Below, piece after piece: positions 1-5,373 of a DNA stretch of 7,327 nucleotides. A program made the position numbers and the translations under genes. Numbering within the stretch: the stretch's first letter is position 1; every line of letters begins with the position of its first letter. Source of the stretch: DAOUCP01 sp034432155 (GTDB lineage: Bacteria > Chloroflexota > Anaerolineae > Epilineales > Epilineaceae); contig DAOUCP010000014.1 in the NCBI GenBank assembly GCA_034432155.1, forward strand, positions 1 through 7,327. The letters are read 5' to 3'. Under the pieces are notes generated by a model. It was not told the origin of the DNA, did not search any database, and was given only the letters and a program-made list of their open reading frames with translations.

Positions 1-1
1 G

Positions 2-769
2 CGGCTCGGTGGTCTGAGCCGGAGCGAAGTGGAGATCGAGATCTTGCAGGAGGGGCGGTCCGGGCTCTTGGGCTTTGGCGGTCTGCCGGTGCGCGTGCGG
101 CTGACGGAGCGCGGAAGCGGCGCCAGCCTCGAGGCGCCGGCCAAGTCCCCTGCGGTCGAGCGACCGACCGCGGCGCCAGCGGCCAGCCGACGGCCGCGGA
201 GCGCGCCCGCGACCTTGCCGGTGGAGGAAGCGGCGCCCGAGGAGGCGCTGGCCGAGTTGACTGCCGAGGAGCGGCCAGCCGTCGCCGCGGCGGCACAGGA
301 AGTGGTCGGCGAGATGCTGCGGCTGCTGGGCTACGAGGACGTGGCGTTCGAGGTGCGTGACACGCTCTTGCCGGAGGGTCTGGAGGATCGGAGTTCGCTG
401 GTGCTGTCAATGCGCGGGGCGGGCACCGAGCGGTTGCTGGCCGAAGGCGCGCGGCCCCTCAACGCGCTGCAGTTTCTGGCGCGACTGGTTCTCTACCGGC
501 GGCTGGGGCGGTGGACGAACCTGCTCTTGGATGTCGGCGATGACCGGGCGCGGCGGATGCGGGAGCTGTGCCAACTGGCCGAGCAATCGGCGCTTCTCGT
601 CCAACGGGAAGGGCGGCCCGTGTCCCTGCCGCCTATGACCCCCTACGAGCGGCGCGTCGTCCACCTGGCGCTGCGGCACAACAGCGCGGTCGCCACACAG
701 AGCATCGGACAGGGGGAGAACCGCAAGGTGACGGTGCGTCTTCGGGATCAGTTGCTGCCCGAAGGGTAA
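2..769 (+). CDS. jag: Jag/KhpB (EloR, SpoIIIJ-associated) RNA-binding protein, 5'-truncated by window edge
   Basis: This is a single-stranded nucleic acid-binding protein of the Jag/KhpB family, which acts in the cytoplasm on RNA and is linked to cell elongation and envelope control in other bacteria. The frame is open from position 2. The residues before the GTG at 29 (RLGGLSRSE) continue a Jag_N domain that ends in the typical GRSGLLGFGG loop, so the true start lies upstream. Counting from GTG 29, Jag_N covers about residues 1-25 and an Ala/Pro/Glu-rich linker about 30-85. A KH domain follows at about 88-170, with NALQFL and LLLDVGDDRARR. An R3H domain covers about 200-240, with ERRVVH giving the R-x3-H signature and TQSIG close behind. 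The KH GXXG loop is replaced by AEGA at residues 138-141. The family usually follows yidC, which would be to the left, and parA follows here after 121 bp. Confidence 0.93.
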   Translation, partial: RLGGLSRSEVEIEILQEGRSGLLGFGGLPVRVRLTERGSGASLEAPAKSPAVERPTAAPAASRRPRSAPATLPVEEAAPEEALAELTAEERPAVAAAAQEVVGEMLRLLGYEDVAFEVRDTLLPEGLEDRSSLVLSMRGAGTERLLAEGARPLNALQFLARLVLYRRLGRWTNLLLDVGDDRARRMRELCQLAEQSALLVQREGRPVSLPPMTPYERRVVHLALRHNSAVATQSIGQGENRKVTVRLRDQLLPEG

Positions 770-840
770 GGCCGTCCCCCAGAGCCGGTACCCGGCAGAG
801 TGCCATCGAAGCCGTCCGCCGCAAGGGGAGGAGGAGGACC

Positions 841-869
841 TTGCCGGCAGTGGCCCGACGGTGTATCTT
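841..869 (+). promoter_or_regulatory. Candidate sigma-70-type promoter for parAB
   Basis: TTGCCG at 841-846 and TATCTT at 864-869 are separated by 17 bp. The -10 keeps the first, second and last consensus bases. Transcription would begin near 876, after the GTG at 861 and the ATG at 873, leaving a short leader before ATG 891. The same -35 hexamer and spacing occur in the dnaN promoter. This is a sequence match only. Confidence 0.5.
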
Positions 870-890
870 GAGATGGGCAGGCAAGGCGGG

Positions 891-1685
891 ATGGTCCGGC
901 GCACCCTGGCAATCGTCAACCAGAAGGGCGGGGTCGGCAAGACGACCACAGCGGTCAACTTGGGGGCCAGTCTGGCCACCGACGGCTACCCCACGCTGGT
1001 GGTTGACTGCGACTCGCAAGCCAATGCGACCCACTCCCTGGGCGTGCGGGAGGCGAAGAACGGGTCCCTCTACGACGCCCTGGTGGGGGAGCCTCGGCGC
1101 GCCCTGGATGACCTTATCGTCGCCACCGCAGTGCCAGGGCTAGACTTGGTGCCCGCGGCGCCAACCTTGGCCGGTGCGGAAGTGGAGCTCGCAGCGTTGG
1201 AGGGCCGGGAGCGCCGCCTGGCGAACGCGCTGGCTGCGCTGCGCCGCCGCTACGCCTTCGTGCTGCTGGACTGCCCACCCAGCCTAAGCATCATGTCGGT
1301 GAACGCCTTGGTGGCCGCCGAAGGCGTGATCGTCCCCGTGCAGTGCGAATACCTTTCCCTGGAAGGCATTGGCCTTCTCATGCGCACGCTGGACCTCGTT
1401 CGGCAACGGCTGAATCCGCGTCTGCAACTGACGGGCTTCGTGATGACGATGTACGATCCGCGCACCAATCTCTCCAGTCAGGTCGTGGAGGAGGTGAGTC
1501 GGCACTTCCCCAGGGAGAGGTTCCGCACGGTGGTGCCGCGATCGGTGCGCATCAGCGAGGCTCCGAGTTATGGCGAGACGGTGGGCCAGTATGCGCCCGG
1601 TTCGCCGGGAGCGCTGGCCTACCGGGCGCTGGCGGCCGAACTCGTGGAGCGCTGCGATGGCGGCGGAGGGGAGGCGGGACGATGA
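891..1685 (+). CDS. parA: ParA/Soj chromosome-partitioning ATPase
   Basis: This is a Walker-type ATPase of the ParA/Soj/MinD superfamily. Its ATP-bound dimer binds the nucleoid and works with ParB-parS to separate chromosome origins; ParB stimulates its ATPase. The 264 residues open with AIVNQKGGVGKTTTAVNLGA, which contains the deviant Walker A motif with both lysines (about 12-19). The switch region DCDSQANAT (39-47) carries Ser where many relatives have Pro. Walker B is LLDCPPS (125-131). The downstream segment VVPRSVRISEAPSYGE (215-229) is highly typical of Soj. ATG 891 is chosen because it puts the usual short N-terminus before the ATPase strand and lies downstream of the candidate promoter. 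In-frame GTG 861 and ATG 873 are alternatives. The stop overlaps the parB start in ATGA, implying translational coupling. Confidence 0.96.
   Translation: MVRRTLAIVNQKGGVGKTTTAVNLGASLATDGYPTLVVDCDSQANATHSLGVREAKNGSLYDALVGEPRRALDDLIVATAVPGLDLVPAAPTLAGAEVELAALEGRERRLANALAALRRRYAFVLLDCPPSLSIMSVNALVAAEGVIVPVQCEYLSLEGIGLLMRTLDLVRQRLNPRLQLTGFVMTMYDPRTNLSSQVVEEVSRHFPRERFRTVVPRSVRISEAPSYGETVGQYAPGSPGALAYRALAAELVERCDGGGGEAGR
1665..1674 (+). promoter_or_regulatory. Ribosome binding site of parB
   Basis: GGAGGGGAGG lies 7 bases before the parB ATG, inside the end of parA. It fixes the parB start at 1682 although the frame is open far upstream (back to 1343). Confidence 0.75.
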
Positions 1686-2533
1686 AGCGACGCGGTCTGG
1701 GCCGTGGGCTGGACGCTCTGTTGGCCAGCAGCGATGTCGAGCCGACGGGGCTGGTGGAGGTGCCCATCGAGGCGGTGCGATTGAACCCCTACCAACCGCG
1801 GCGCGAGATGGCCGACGACACGCTCACGGAGCTCGCGGCGTCCATTCGAGCCCACGGCGTGATCCAGCCATTGGTGGTTCGGGCCGCTGGTGACGAGTAC
1901 GAGTTGATTACCGGAGAACGGCGGCTGCGGGCTGCCCGTCTGGCCGGTCTGACGACGGTGCCCGTCGTGGTTCGCCAGGCGGACGGACAAGAGATGCTCG
2001 CCTTGGCCCTGGTGGAGAATCTCCAGCGCAGCGATCTCAACCCTATCGAGGCGGCCACGGCCTACCGAAGGCTGATGACGGAGTTTGGGCTGACGCAGGA
2101 GGAGATCGCGCGCTTGGTGGGCAAGTCGAGGGCGGCCATCGCCAACACGGTACGATTGCTATCGCTGGCGCCGGAGGTCCAGGAGCTGGTGGTGGCCGGT
2201 CAGCTCAGTGAGGGGCATGGCCGGACCCTGGCCGGCGTGCGTTCGGCGGATCATCAGCTGGAGCTGTGCCGCCGGGCTGTGGCGCGAGGCTGGACGGTGC
2301 GGCAGTTGGAGTCCCACGTCCAGCGCCTGGCGCGTGCGCAGGCGCTGCGGCCCGCGGGCCGGGCCTCCCAGGGCGCGAGCGCGGCGAGCGACGAACGGGT
2401 GGTGGCCTTCGAGCGAGCCCTAGGGACCCGCGTGGAGATTCGGCGGCGCGGCCGGGGCGGCCAGCTGGTCATCCACTTTTACTCCGACGAGGAGTTGGCG
2501 GCGATCTACGACCGGCTGGTGCCGGGTTCCTAG
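1682..2533 (+). CDS. parB: ParB/Spo0J chromosome-partitioning CTPase
   Basis: This is a ParB-family clamp that binds parS, spreads on neighbouring DNA using CTP, and partners with ParA. The 283 residues begin with the family's usual KRRGLGRGLDALL segment, the kind that contacts ParA. The N-terminal CTP-binding domain follows with NPYQPR (35-40), TGERRLRAA (77-85, the GERRxRA nucleotide motif) and ENLQRSDLNPIE (112-123). A helix-turn-helix for parS recognition covers about 137-160 (LTQEEIARLVGKSRAAIANT). A variable linker runs about 215-240. The C-terminal dimerisation segment (about 247-280) contains GTRVEI and IHFYSDEELAAIYDRL. It is coupled to parA by the ATGA overlap. Its last 65 bp are antisense to the end of the downstream minus-strand gene. 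No clear terminator follows. Confidence 0.96.
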   Translation: MKRRGLGRGLDALLASSDVEPTGLVEVPIEAVRLNPYQPRREMADDTLTELAASIRAHGVIQPLVVRAAGDEYELITGERRLRAARLAGLTTVPVVVRQADGQEMLALALVENLQRSDLNPIEAATAYRRLMTEFGLTQEEIARLVGKSRAAIANTVRLLSLAPEVQELVVAGQLSEGHGRTLAGVRSADHQLELCRRAVARGWTVRQLESHVQRLARAQALRPAGRASQGASAASDERVVAFERALGTRVEIRRRGRGGQLVIHFYSDEELAAIYDRLVPGS

Positions 2534-2999
2534 GACGGGGCAAGGGGGAGGCGGCGCGGGCAGCCGGTGGGCTGGCAGAAGGCGACGAGCTGGGAGTGGC
2601 GCCTCCCCGTGGCGGCTGCGAGGGCGAGGAGGTGGGAGTGGTTTCTCCCCGTGGGGGGCGCGAACGCGATGCGAGCGATGGGTAGCGCTCCTTCATGGCC
2701 TGAAAGCGGTTCCAGGCTGGGGCATCGAGGTCGGGGGTGAGATACTGCTCGAGGAGGGGGACGAGCGCATCGCGGAGGAACGGCCCTCGGGCCATCCATT
2801 GGAAGTAGCGGCGACCGGCATGATGGTATGGTCCGTACAGCCGGCCACCCGGAAACGTCCGCTCCAACCAGCGAAAGAGCTGCTCGTGGTCGGTGTGCAT
2901 GCGCAGGGTGATGTGCGGTTGCCGGCCGTCCCCCCCGAAGTGACCCTCGCCGACGAGAATGCCGAGCAAGTAGCCGATCTCGAATTCCGACGGGCACAC
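2469..2999 (-). CDS. LAGLIDADG homing-endonuclease-like protein with low-complexity tail
   Basis: The 176-residue product has one LAGLIDADG-type motif, LLGILVGEG (11-19). Its acidic metal-site position is Glu18, followed by a strand-rich segment (HITLRMHTDHEQLFRWLERTF is cut here to HITLRMHTDHEQ) and GRLYGPYHHAGRRYFQW (52-68). The recognisable domain ends near residue 107. A single motif implies action as a homodimer. No intein or intron surrounds it, so it looks free-standing. Whether it still cuts DNA is unknown; such proteins can also be DNA-binding only. The remaining 70 residues are Ser/Pro/Arg-rich, contain two 14-residue repeats, and end inside the antisense of parB, so the tail may be read-through of spacer. 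The start is GTG 2999, with AAGGAG upstream at good distance. A consensus-like promoter lies at 3037-3064. The family assignment is reasonably sure, the function is not. Confidence 0.72.
   Translation of the reverse strand: MCPSEFEIGYLLGILVGEGHFGGDGRQPHITLRMHTDHEQLFRWLERTFPGGRLYGPYHHAGRRYFQWMARGPFLRDALVPLLEQYLTPDLDAPAWNRFQAMKERYPSLASRSRPPRGETTPTSSPSQPPRGGATPSSSPSASPPAARAASPLPRPRNPAPAGRRSPPTPRRSKSG
2574..2657. repeat. Imperfect tandem repeat, two 42-bp units
   Basis: Units 2574-2615 and 2616-2657 match at 31 of 42 positions, and better away from the first four bases. Shared cores are TGGGAGTGG and CTCCCCGTGG. The period is 14 codons, and the minus-strand protein reads PPRGETTPTSSPSQ then PPRGGATPSSSPSA. 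Confidence 0.7.
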
Positions 3000-3005
3000 C
3001 GAACG

Positions 3006-3014
3006 CCTCTCCTT
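3006..3014 (-). promoter_or_regulatory. Ribosome binding site of the LAGLIDADG gene
   Basis: On the minus strand AAGGAGAGG precedes the GTG start, with 9 bases between AGGAG and the start codon, inside a longer purine run. It supports start 2999 over any internal start. Confidence 0.65.
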
Positions 3015-3026
3015 CCCTCCCCGGTT

Positions 3027-3053
3027 GTTTCACCGTAACGTAACACGTGAAAC
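3027..3053. promoter_or_regulatory. Inverted repeat built from two parS half sites (candidate operator or degenerate parS)
   Basis: GTTTCAC (3027-3033) and its exact reverse complement GTGAAAC (3047-3053) flank a 13-bp spacer that contains GTAAC twice in tandem. The known bacterial parS consensus is TGTTTCACGTGAAACA. Its left half TGTTTCAC is exact at 3026-3033, and CACGTGAAAC is exact at 3044-3053, so a contiguous 16-bp alignment at 3039-3054 scores 12 of 16. The repeat overlaps the candidate -10 of the minus-strand gene, as a repressor operator would. Binding by ParB is inference. Confidence 0.5.
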
Positions 3054-3064
3054 GGAGCTGTCAA
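3037..3064 (-). promoter_or_regulatory. Candidate promoter of the LAGLIDADG gene
   Basis: On the minus strand a perfect TTGACA (3064-3059) is followed after 16 bp by TACGTT (3042-3037), which keeps the three most conserved -10 positions. Transcription would start near 3030, just before the SD and GTG 2999. The parS-like inverted repeat covers the -10 and part of the spacer. Confidence 0.5.
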
Positions 3065-3194
3065 CTCTCGCCGGCTGCCCCGGCGCCAACGACCTGCCCT
3101 GCGCAAGACGCACTCGGCCCATTCGGGTCTGCGCCGTGCGAGCGCAACATCCCTTGGCAGCGGGAACGGTCCCCGGCGACCGGCCGGCACAGGG

Positions 3195-3224
3195 TTGCTG
3201 GTCGAGTGGCAGGGCGTCTACAAT
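3195..3224 (+). promoter_or_regulatory. Candidate promoter of the methyltransferase gene
   Basis: TTGCTG (3195-3200) and TACAAT (3219-3224, five of six consensus bases) are 18 bp apart. A start near 3231 would leave a leader of about 67 bases before ATG 3298. The 3065-3194 part of this 298-bp gap shows nothing I can name. Confidence 0.5.
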
Positions 3225-3297
3225 GCCCGGCGCACTGGGCGAAGCGCGTGCCGCCGGGCGAGCGGCCCACAAGCCGCCATCCATCACGGGAACGGGC

Positions 3298-4227
3298 ATG
3301 GAGTCACGACGCCGCGAGGCACCACGGGGACAGGTCGTGCGCCAGCAGGCGGGGTGCCGTGTCTGCGATTACGAGGGCAGCGCCTATCGGCAAGCCTTCT
3401 GGGAGTCGGGTGGCCGGGCCTTCGAGGATCTGGCCGACCGGCGCGCGGTGCGGCGACTGCTGCCGCCGCAGGGACGCCATCTCGTGGACGTGGGCGCGGG
3501 GTTCGGGCGACTGGCGCCTCTGTATGCCGGCTACGAGAACGTCGTCCTCGTGGACTATGCCTTCTCCATGCTCGCGGATGCCCGGGCGCGCCTGGGCGAT
3601 CGCTACTGGTATGTCTGCGCCGATGTGTATCGTCTGCCGCTCGCCCGGGGCACCTTCGACGCGGCGGTGATGGTCCGGGTCTTGCACCATCTGCAGGATC
3701 CGGGCCTTGGGCTTGCCCAAGTGGCTCGCTGCCTGCGGCCCGGTGGTTCCCTCGTCCTCGAGCATGCCAACAAGCGCCATGCCAAGGCCATCCTGCGCTA
3801 CCTCGTGGGCCGCAGCGGGACCAACCCGTTCTCTCTGGTGCCGGTGGAATTCCGCGAATTGCACTGGGTGTTTCATCCGAAGGCCGTCGAGCGCCTCGTC
3901 CAGGCGGCGGGACTGGAGGTGCGCGAGCGCCGTGCGGCATCGCACTTCCGATGGCCGCCCCTGAAGCGGATGATCCCCGCCTCCTGGCTGGCGGCAGCCG
4001 ATGAAGCCGTGGGCGGCTGGTTGGCGCAGGCAGCACTCGGACCCAGTCAGTACCTGCGGGCGGCGCGCCTTTGTGGCGAGGCCAATCCCGATGGGCTGTG
4101 GCGATGCCCGGCGTGCGGTCAGGAACCCCTGGTGGCCACCGCGCAAGGGTTGCCGTGCTCTGCCTGCGGTCGGCTGTGGCCTCGCCGCGATGGCATCCTC
4201 GTGCTGCGCGAAGGTGCGACCGAATGA
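3298..4227 (+). CDS. Class I SAM-dependent methyltransferase with C-terminal Trm112-like zinc ribbon
   Basis: The 309-residue protein has a Rossmann methyltransferase core. Motif I is LVDVGAGFGRL (62-72), the acidic end of strand 2 is VVLVDYA (82-88), the adenine-pocket region is CADVYRLPL (107-115), and motif IV/post-I is FDAAVMVRVLHHLQD (120-134). LRPGGSLVLEHANKR (146-160) follows. This is the Methyltransf_11 pattern of small-molecule or lipid methylases; the substrate cannot be read. An N-terminal CRVC pair lies at 20-23. The C-terminus has CPAC (270-273) and CSAC (287-290) followed by WPRRDGIL, a Trm112-like zinc ribbon fused to the enzyme. ATG 3298 is chosen because the frame upstream (to 3025) is compositionally junk and a promoter lies in it; its SD is weak. 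The neighbour downstream is another zinc-ribbon protein in the same orientation, 229 bp away. Confidence 0.85.
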   Translation: MESRRREAPRGQVVRQQAGCRVCDYEGSAYRQAFWESGGRAFEDLADRRAVRRLLPPQGRHLVDVGAGFGRLAPLYAGYENVVLVDYAFSMLADARARLGDRYWYVCADVYRLPLARGTFDAAVMVRVLHHLQDPGLGLAQVARCLRPGGSLVLEHANKRHAKAILRYLVGRSGTNPFSLVPVEFRELHWVFHPKAVERLVQAAGLEVRERRAASHFRWPPLKRMIPASWLAAADEAVGGWLAQAALGPSQYLRAARLCGEANPDGLWRCPACGQEPLVATAQGLPCSACGRLWPRRDGILVLREGATE

Positions 4228-4277
4228 GTCTCTGTCCGCCGTCGGAGCGCCAGTCGCTCGTTTGCACCTCTCGCCCG

Positions 4278-4400
4278 GCCGCACCGCACGGCACCGTGCT
4301 CGAGCTTCGCCGCACCGTCGCGCGGCCGCGCAATCGAGTCGCCGGGTGGCACTGCCACGCCGCCGCACCGCACGGCACCGTGCTCGGGCCGCGCCGCACC
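4278..4400. repeat. Direct repeat of about 39 bp, period 84, with small hairpins
   Basis: Copies 4278-4316 and 4362-4400 match at 36 of 39 positions, the first 25 exactly. Each contains GCACGGCACCGTGC (4286-4299 and 4370-4383), a 5-bp stem with a GCAC loop. Between them GTGGC-ACT-GCCAC (4346-4358) forms another hairpin. This fills most of the 229-bp gap between two same-strand genes. The period is a multiple of three, so all frames stay open through it, but no start with a ribosome site supports coding. Confidence 0.75.
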
Positions 4401-4456
4401 CGGACCGGATCGCACCGCACTCGGCCCGTTCGAGGGCAGTCCTAGAAGGGGCCAGC

Positions 4457-5170
4457 GTGGAGGAGACGCGTCCACTTCGCCCACCCGATGGCGATGCCCA
4501 GCCGACAGGCGCCTCGGACGCTGCGCCGGCGGGGCGCCTGCGGACGCTGCAGTGCCCTGTCTGCGGCGCTACCCTGCCCTGGACGCTGCCGGAAGGGGAG
4601 CTCGCCCCAGGGCAGCCTTGGCGATGTCCGGTCTGTGGTCGGGCATCCGACGGTCGGGAGAACGAAGGCGAGCCGCGGTTCGAGGAACGGACCATCCGTT
4701 GCTTACCCTATGACTTGGACCGGCTGGCCCAGGCCGAAGCGGTCGACGGTTGGACCCTGGTGGAGACGACGCCGGCCTCCGATGTGCCCGGCGCCATTGA
4801 GGCCCTGTTCCGGCGCCCGGCGCGGCCGGGATCGGGAGGGCCTGCGACGATGCCCGGGGAACCGGTCGCCGAGGCAGCGACGACTCGGACGCGGGGGGAG
4901 GCAGCGGCTCCTCGTCCCAAGACCAGGCGGAGCGGACCGCCCCAGATGGCCAAGCGTCCTGCTCCCACGAGGTCCGGCGATCCAGCGGCCGCCGGCTGTA
5001 GCCAGCGATCGGCAGCCGGGTCGTGGGCGCGGCTGACGCTGGGTCTGCTGGGTTTGGCGGTCGGTCTGTGGATCTTGGACAGCGCGGGCATCGGCGGGCT
5101 TCTTTTGGCCTTGGTGATTCTCTGGCAGATCCGGCGCGCGGTCCGGCGGCGTCGCTGGTTCGATCGCTAG
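4457..5170 (+). CDS. Unrecognised zinc-ribbon membrane protein
   Basis: I do not recognise the family. The 237-residue product opens with a disordered stretch, then a four-cysteine zinc ribbon: CPVC (33-36) and CPVC (57-60), 20 residues apart. A short conserved-looking segment follows (about 80-120, IRCLPYDLDRLAQAE through IEALFRRP). A Pro/Arg/Ala-rich linker runs about 121-188. Two hydrophobic stretches come next (about 193-207 and 212-225), likely a membrane hairpin or one long helix, followed by the basic tail RRAVRRRRWFDR. By the positive-inside rule the tail is cytoplasmic, which would anchor a cytoplasmic zinc ribbon. GTG 4457 is chosen because GAAGGGG lies 5 bases before it and the cysteine domain starts soon after. 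The frame is open to 4001, but that part overlaps the methyltransferase and the repeat region. It may be co-transcribed with the methyltransferase. Confidence 0.7.
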   Translation: MEETRPLRPPDGDAQPTGASDAAPAGRLRTLQCPVCGATLPWTLPEGELAPGQPWRCPVCGRASDGRENEGEPRFEERTIRCLPYDLDRLAQAEAVDGWTLVETTPASDVPGAIEALFRRPARPGSGGPATMPGEPVAEAATTRTRGEAAAPRPKTRRSGPPQMAKRPAPTRSGDPAAAGCSQRSAAGSWARLTLGLLGLAVGLWILDSAGIGGLLLALVILWQIRRAVRRRRWFDR

Positions 5171-5224
5171 GTTCTGGGCGCTGCCGGCGGCACGTTCCCC
5201 GGCGACCGTCCCGCGGCGGGTTCC

Positions 5225-5253
5225 TTGCCGACATTCGCACCCTGCCGTATACT
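5225..5253 (+). promoter_or_regulatory. Candidate promoter of dnaN
   Basis: TTGCCG (5225-5230) and TATACT (5248-5253, five of six consensus bases) are 17 bp apart. The start would lie near 5260, giving a leader of about 114 bases. Its -35 is identical to that upstream of parA. Confidence 0.6.
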
Positions 5254-5315
5254 CCGTGCGCTTAGCGGGGCTCTCATCAGCCCGGGAGGCACCACGCAGC
5301 TTCGTTCGGGTCGAG

Positions 5316-5352
5316 CCCGGCGGGCGGCGTGGTCTGCCGGGCGGGCGGTGTG
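5316..5352. repeat. Short G-rich direct repeat in the dnaN leader
   Basis: 16-bp copies at 5316-5331 and 5337-5352 agree at 14 positions, with the core GGCGGGCGG-type run twice. They lie in the predicted dnaN 5' leader, just before the SD. They may form RNA structure, or may be chance in GC-rich DNA. Confidence 0.4.
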
Positions 5353-5360
5353 CGGTTCAC

Positions 5361-5367
5361 GGAGGGG
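5361..5367 (+). promoter_or_regulatory. Ribosome binding site of dnaN
   Basis: GGAGGGG stands 6 bases before ATG 5374 and decides that start over the in-frame GTG at 5329. Confidence 0.75.
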
Positions 5368-5373
5368 CAGCCT

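Noticed and set aside
784..796. GCCGG-TAC-CCGGC hairpin after jag as a terminator
   Set aside because: The stem is only 5 bp and no T-run follows.
407..979. Minus-strand open frame of 190 codons across the jag-parA junction
   Set aside because: Antisense to the jag R3H region and the parA Walker A region, with no domain or ribosome site.
3025..3297. N-terminal extension of the methyltransferase frame
   Set aside because: Composition is junk-like and the stretch contains the promoter at 3195-3224; homology-like sequence begins only after ATG 3298.
4001..4456. N-terminal extension of the zinc-ribbon frame
   Set aside because: It overlaps the methyltransferase coding region in another frame and then the direct repeats; GTG 4457 has a proper SD.
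3304..4695. Minus-strand open frame of 463 codons
   Set aside because: It lies antisense to the methyltransferase and zinc-ribbon genes, has Arg/Ala/Pro-rich composition and no domain, which is typical of GC-rich shadow frames.
5205..5224. CCCG-CGG-CGGG hairpin after the zinc-ribbon gene as a terminator
   Set aside because: The stem is 4 bp with only two T bases after it, which is expected by chance at this GC content.
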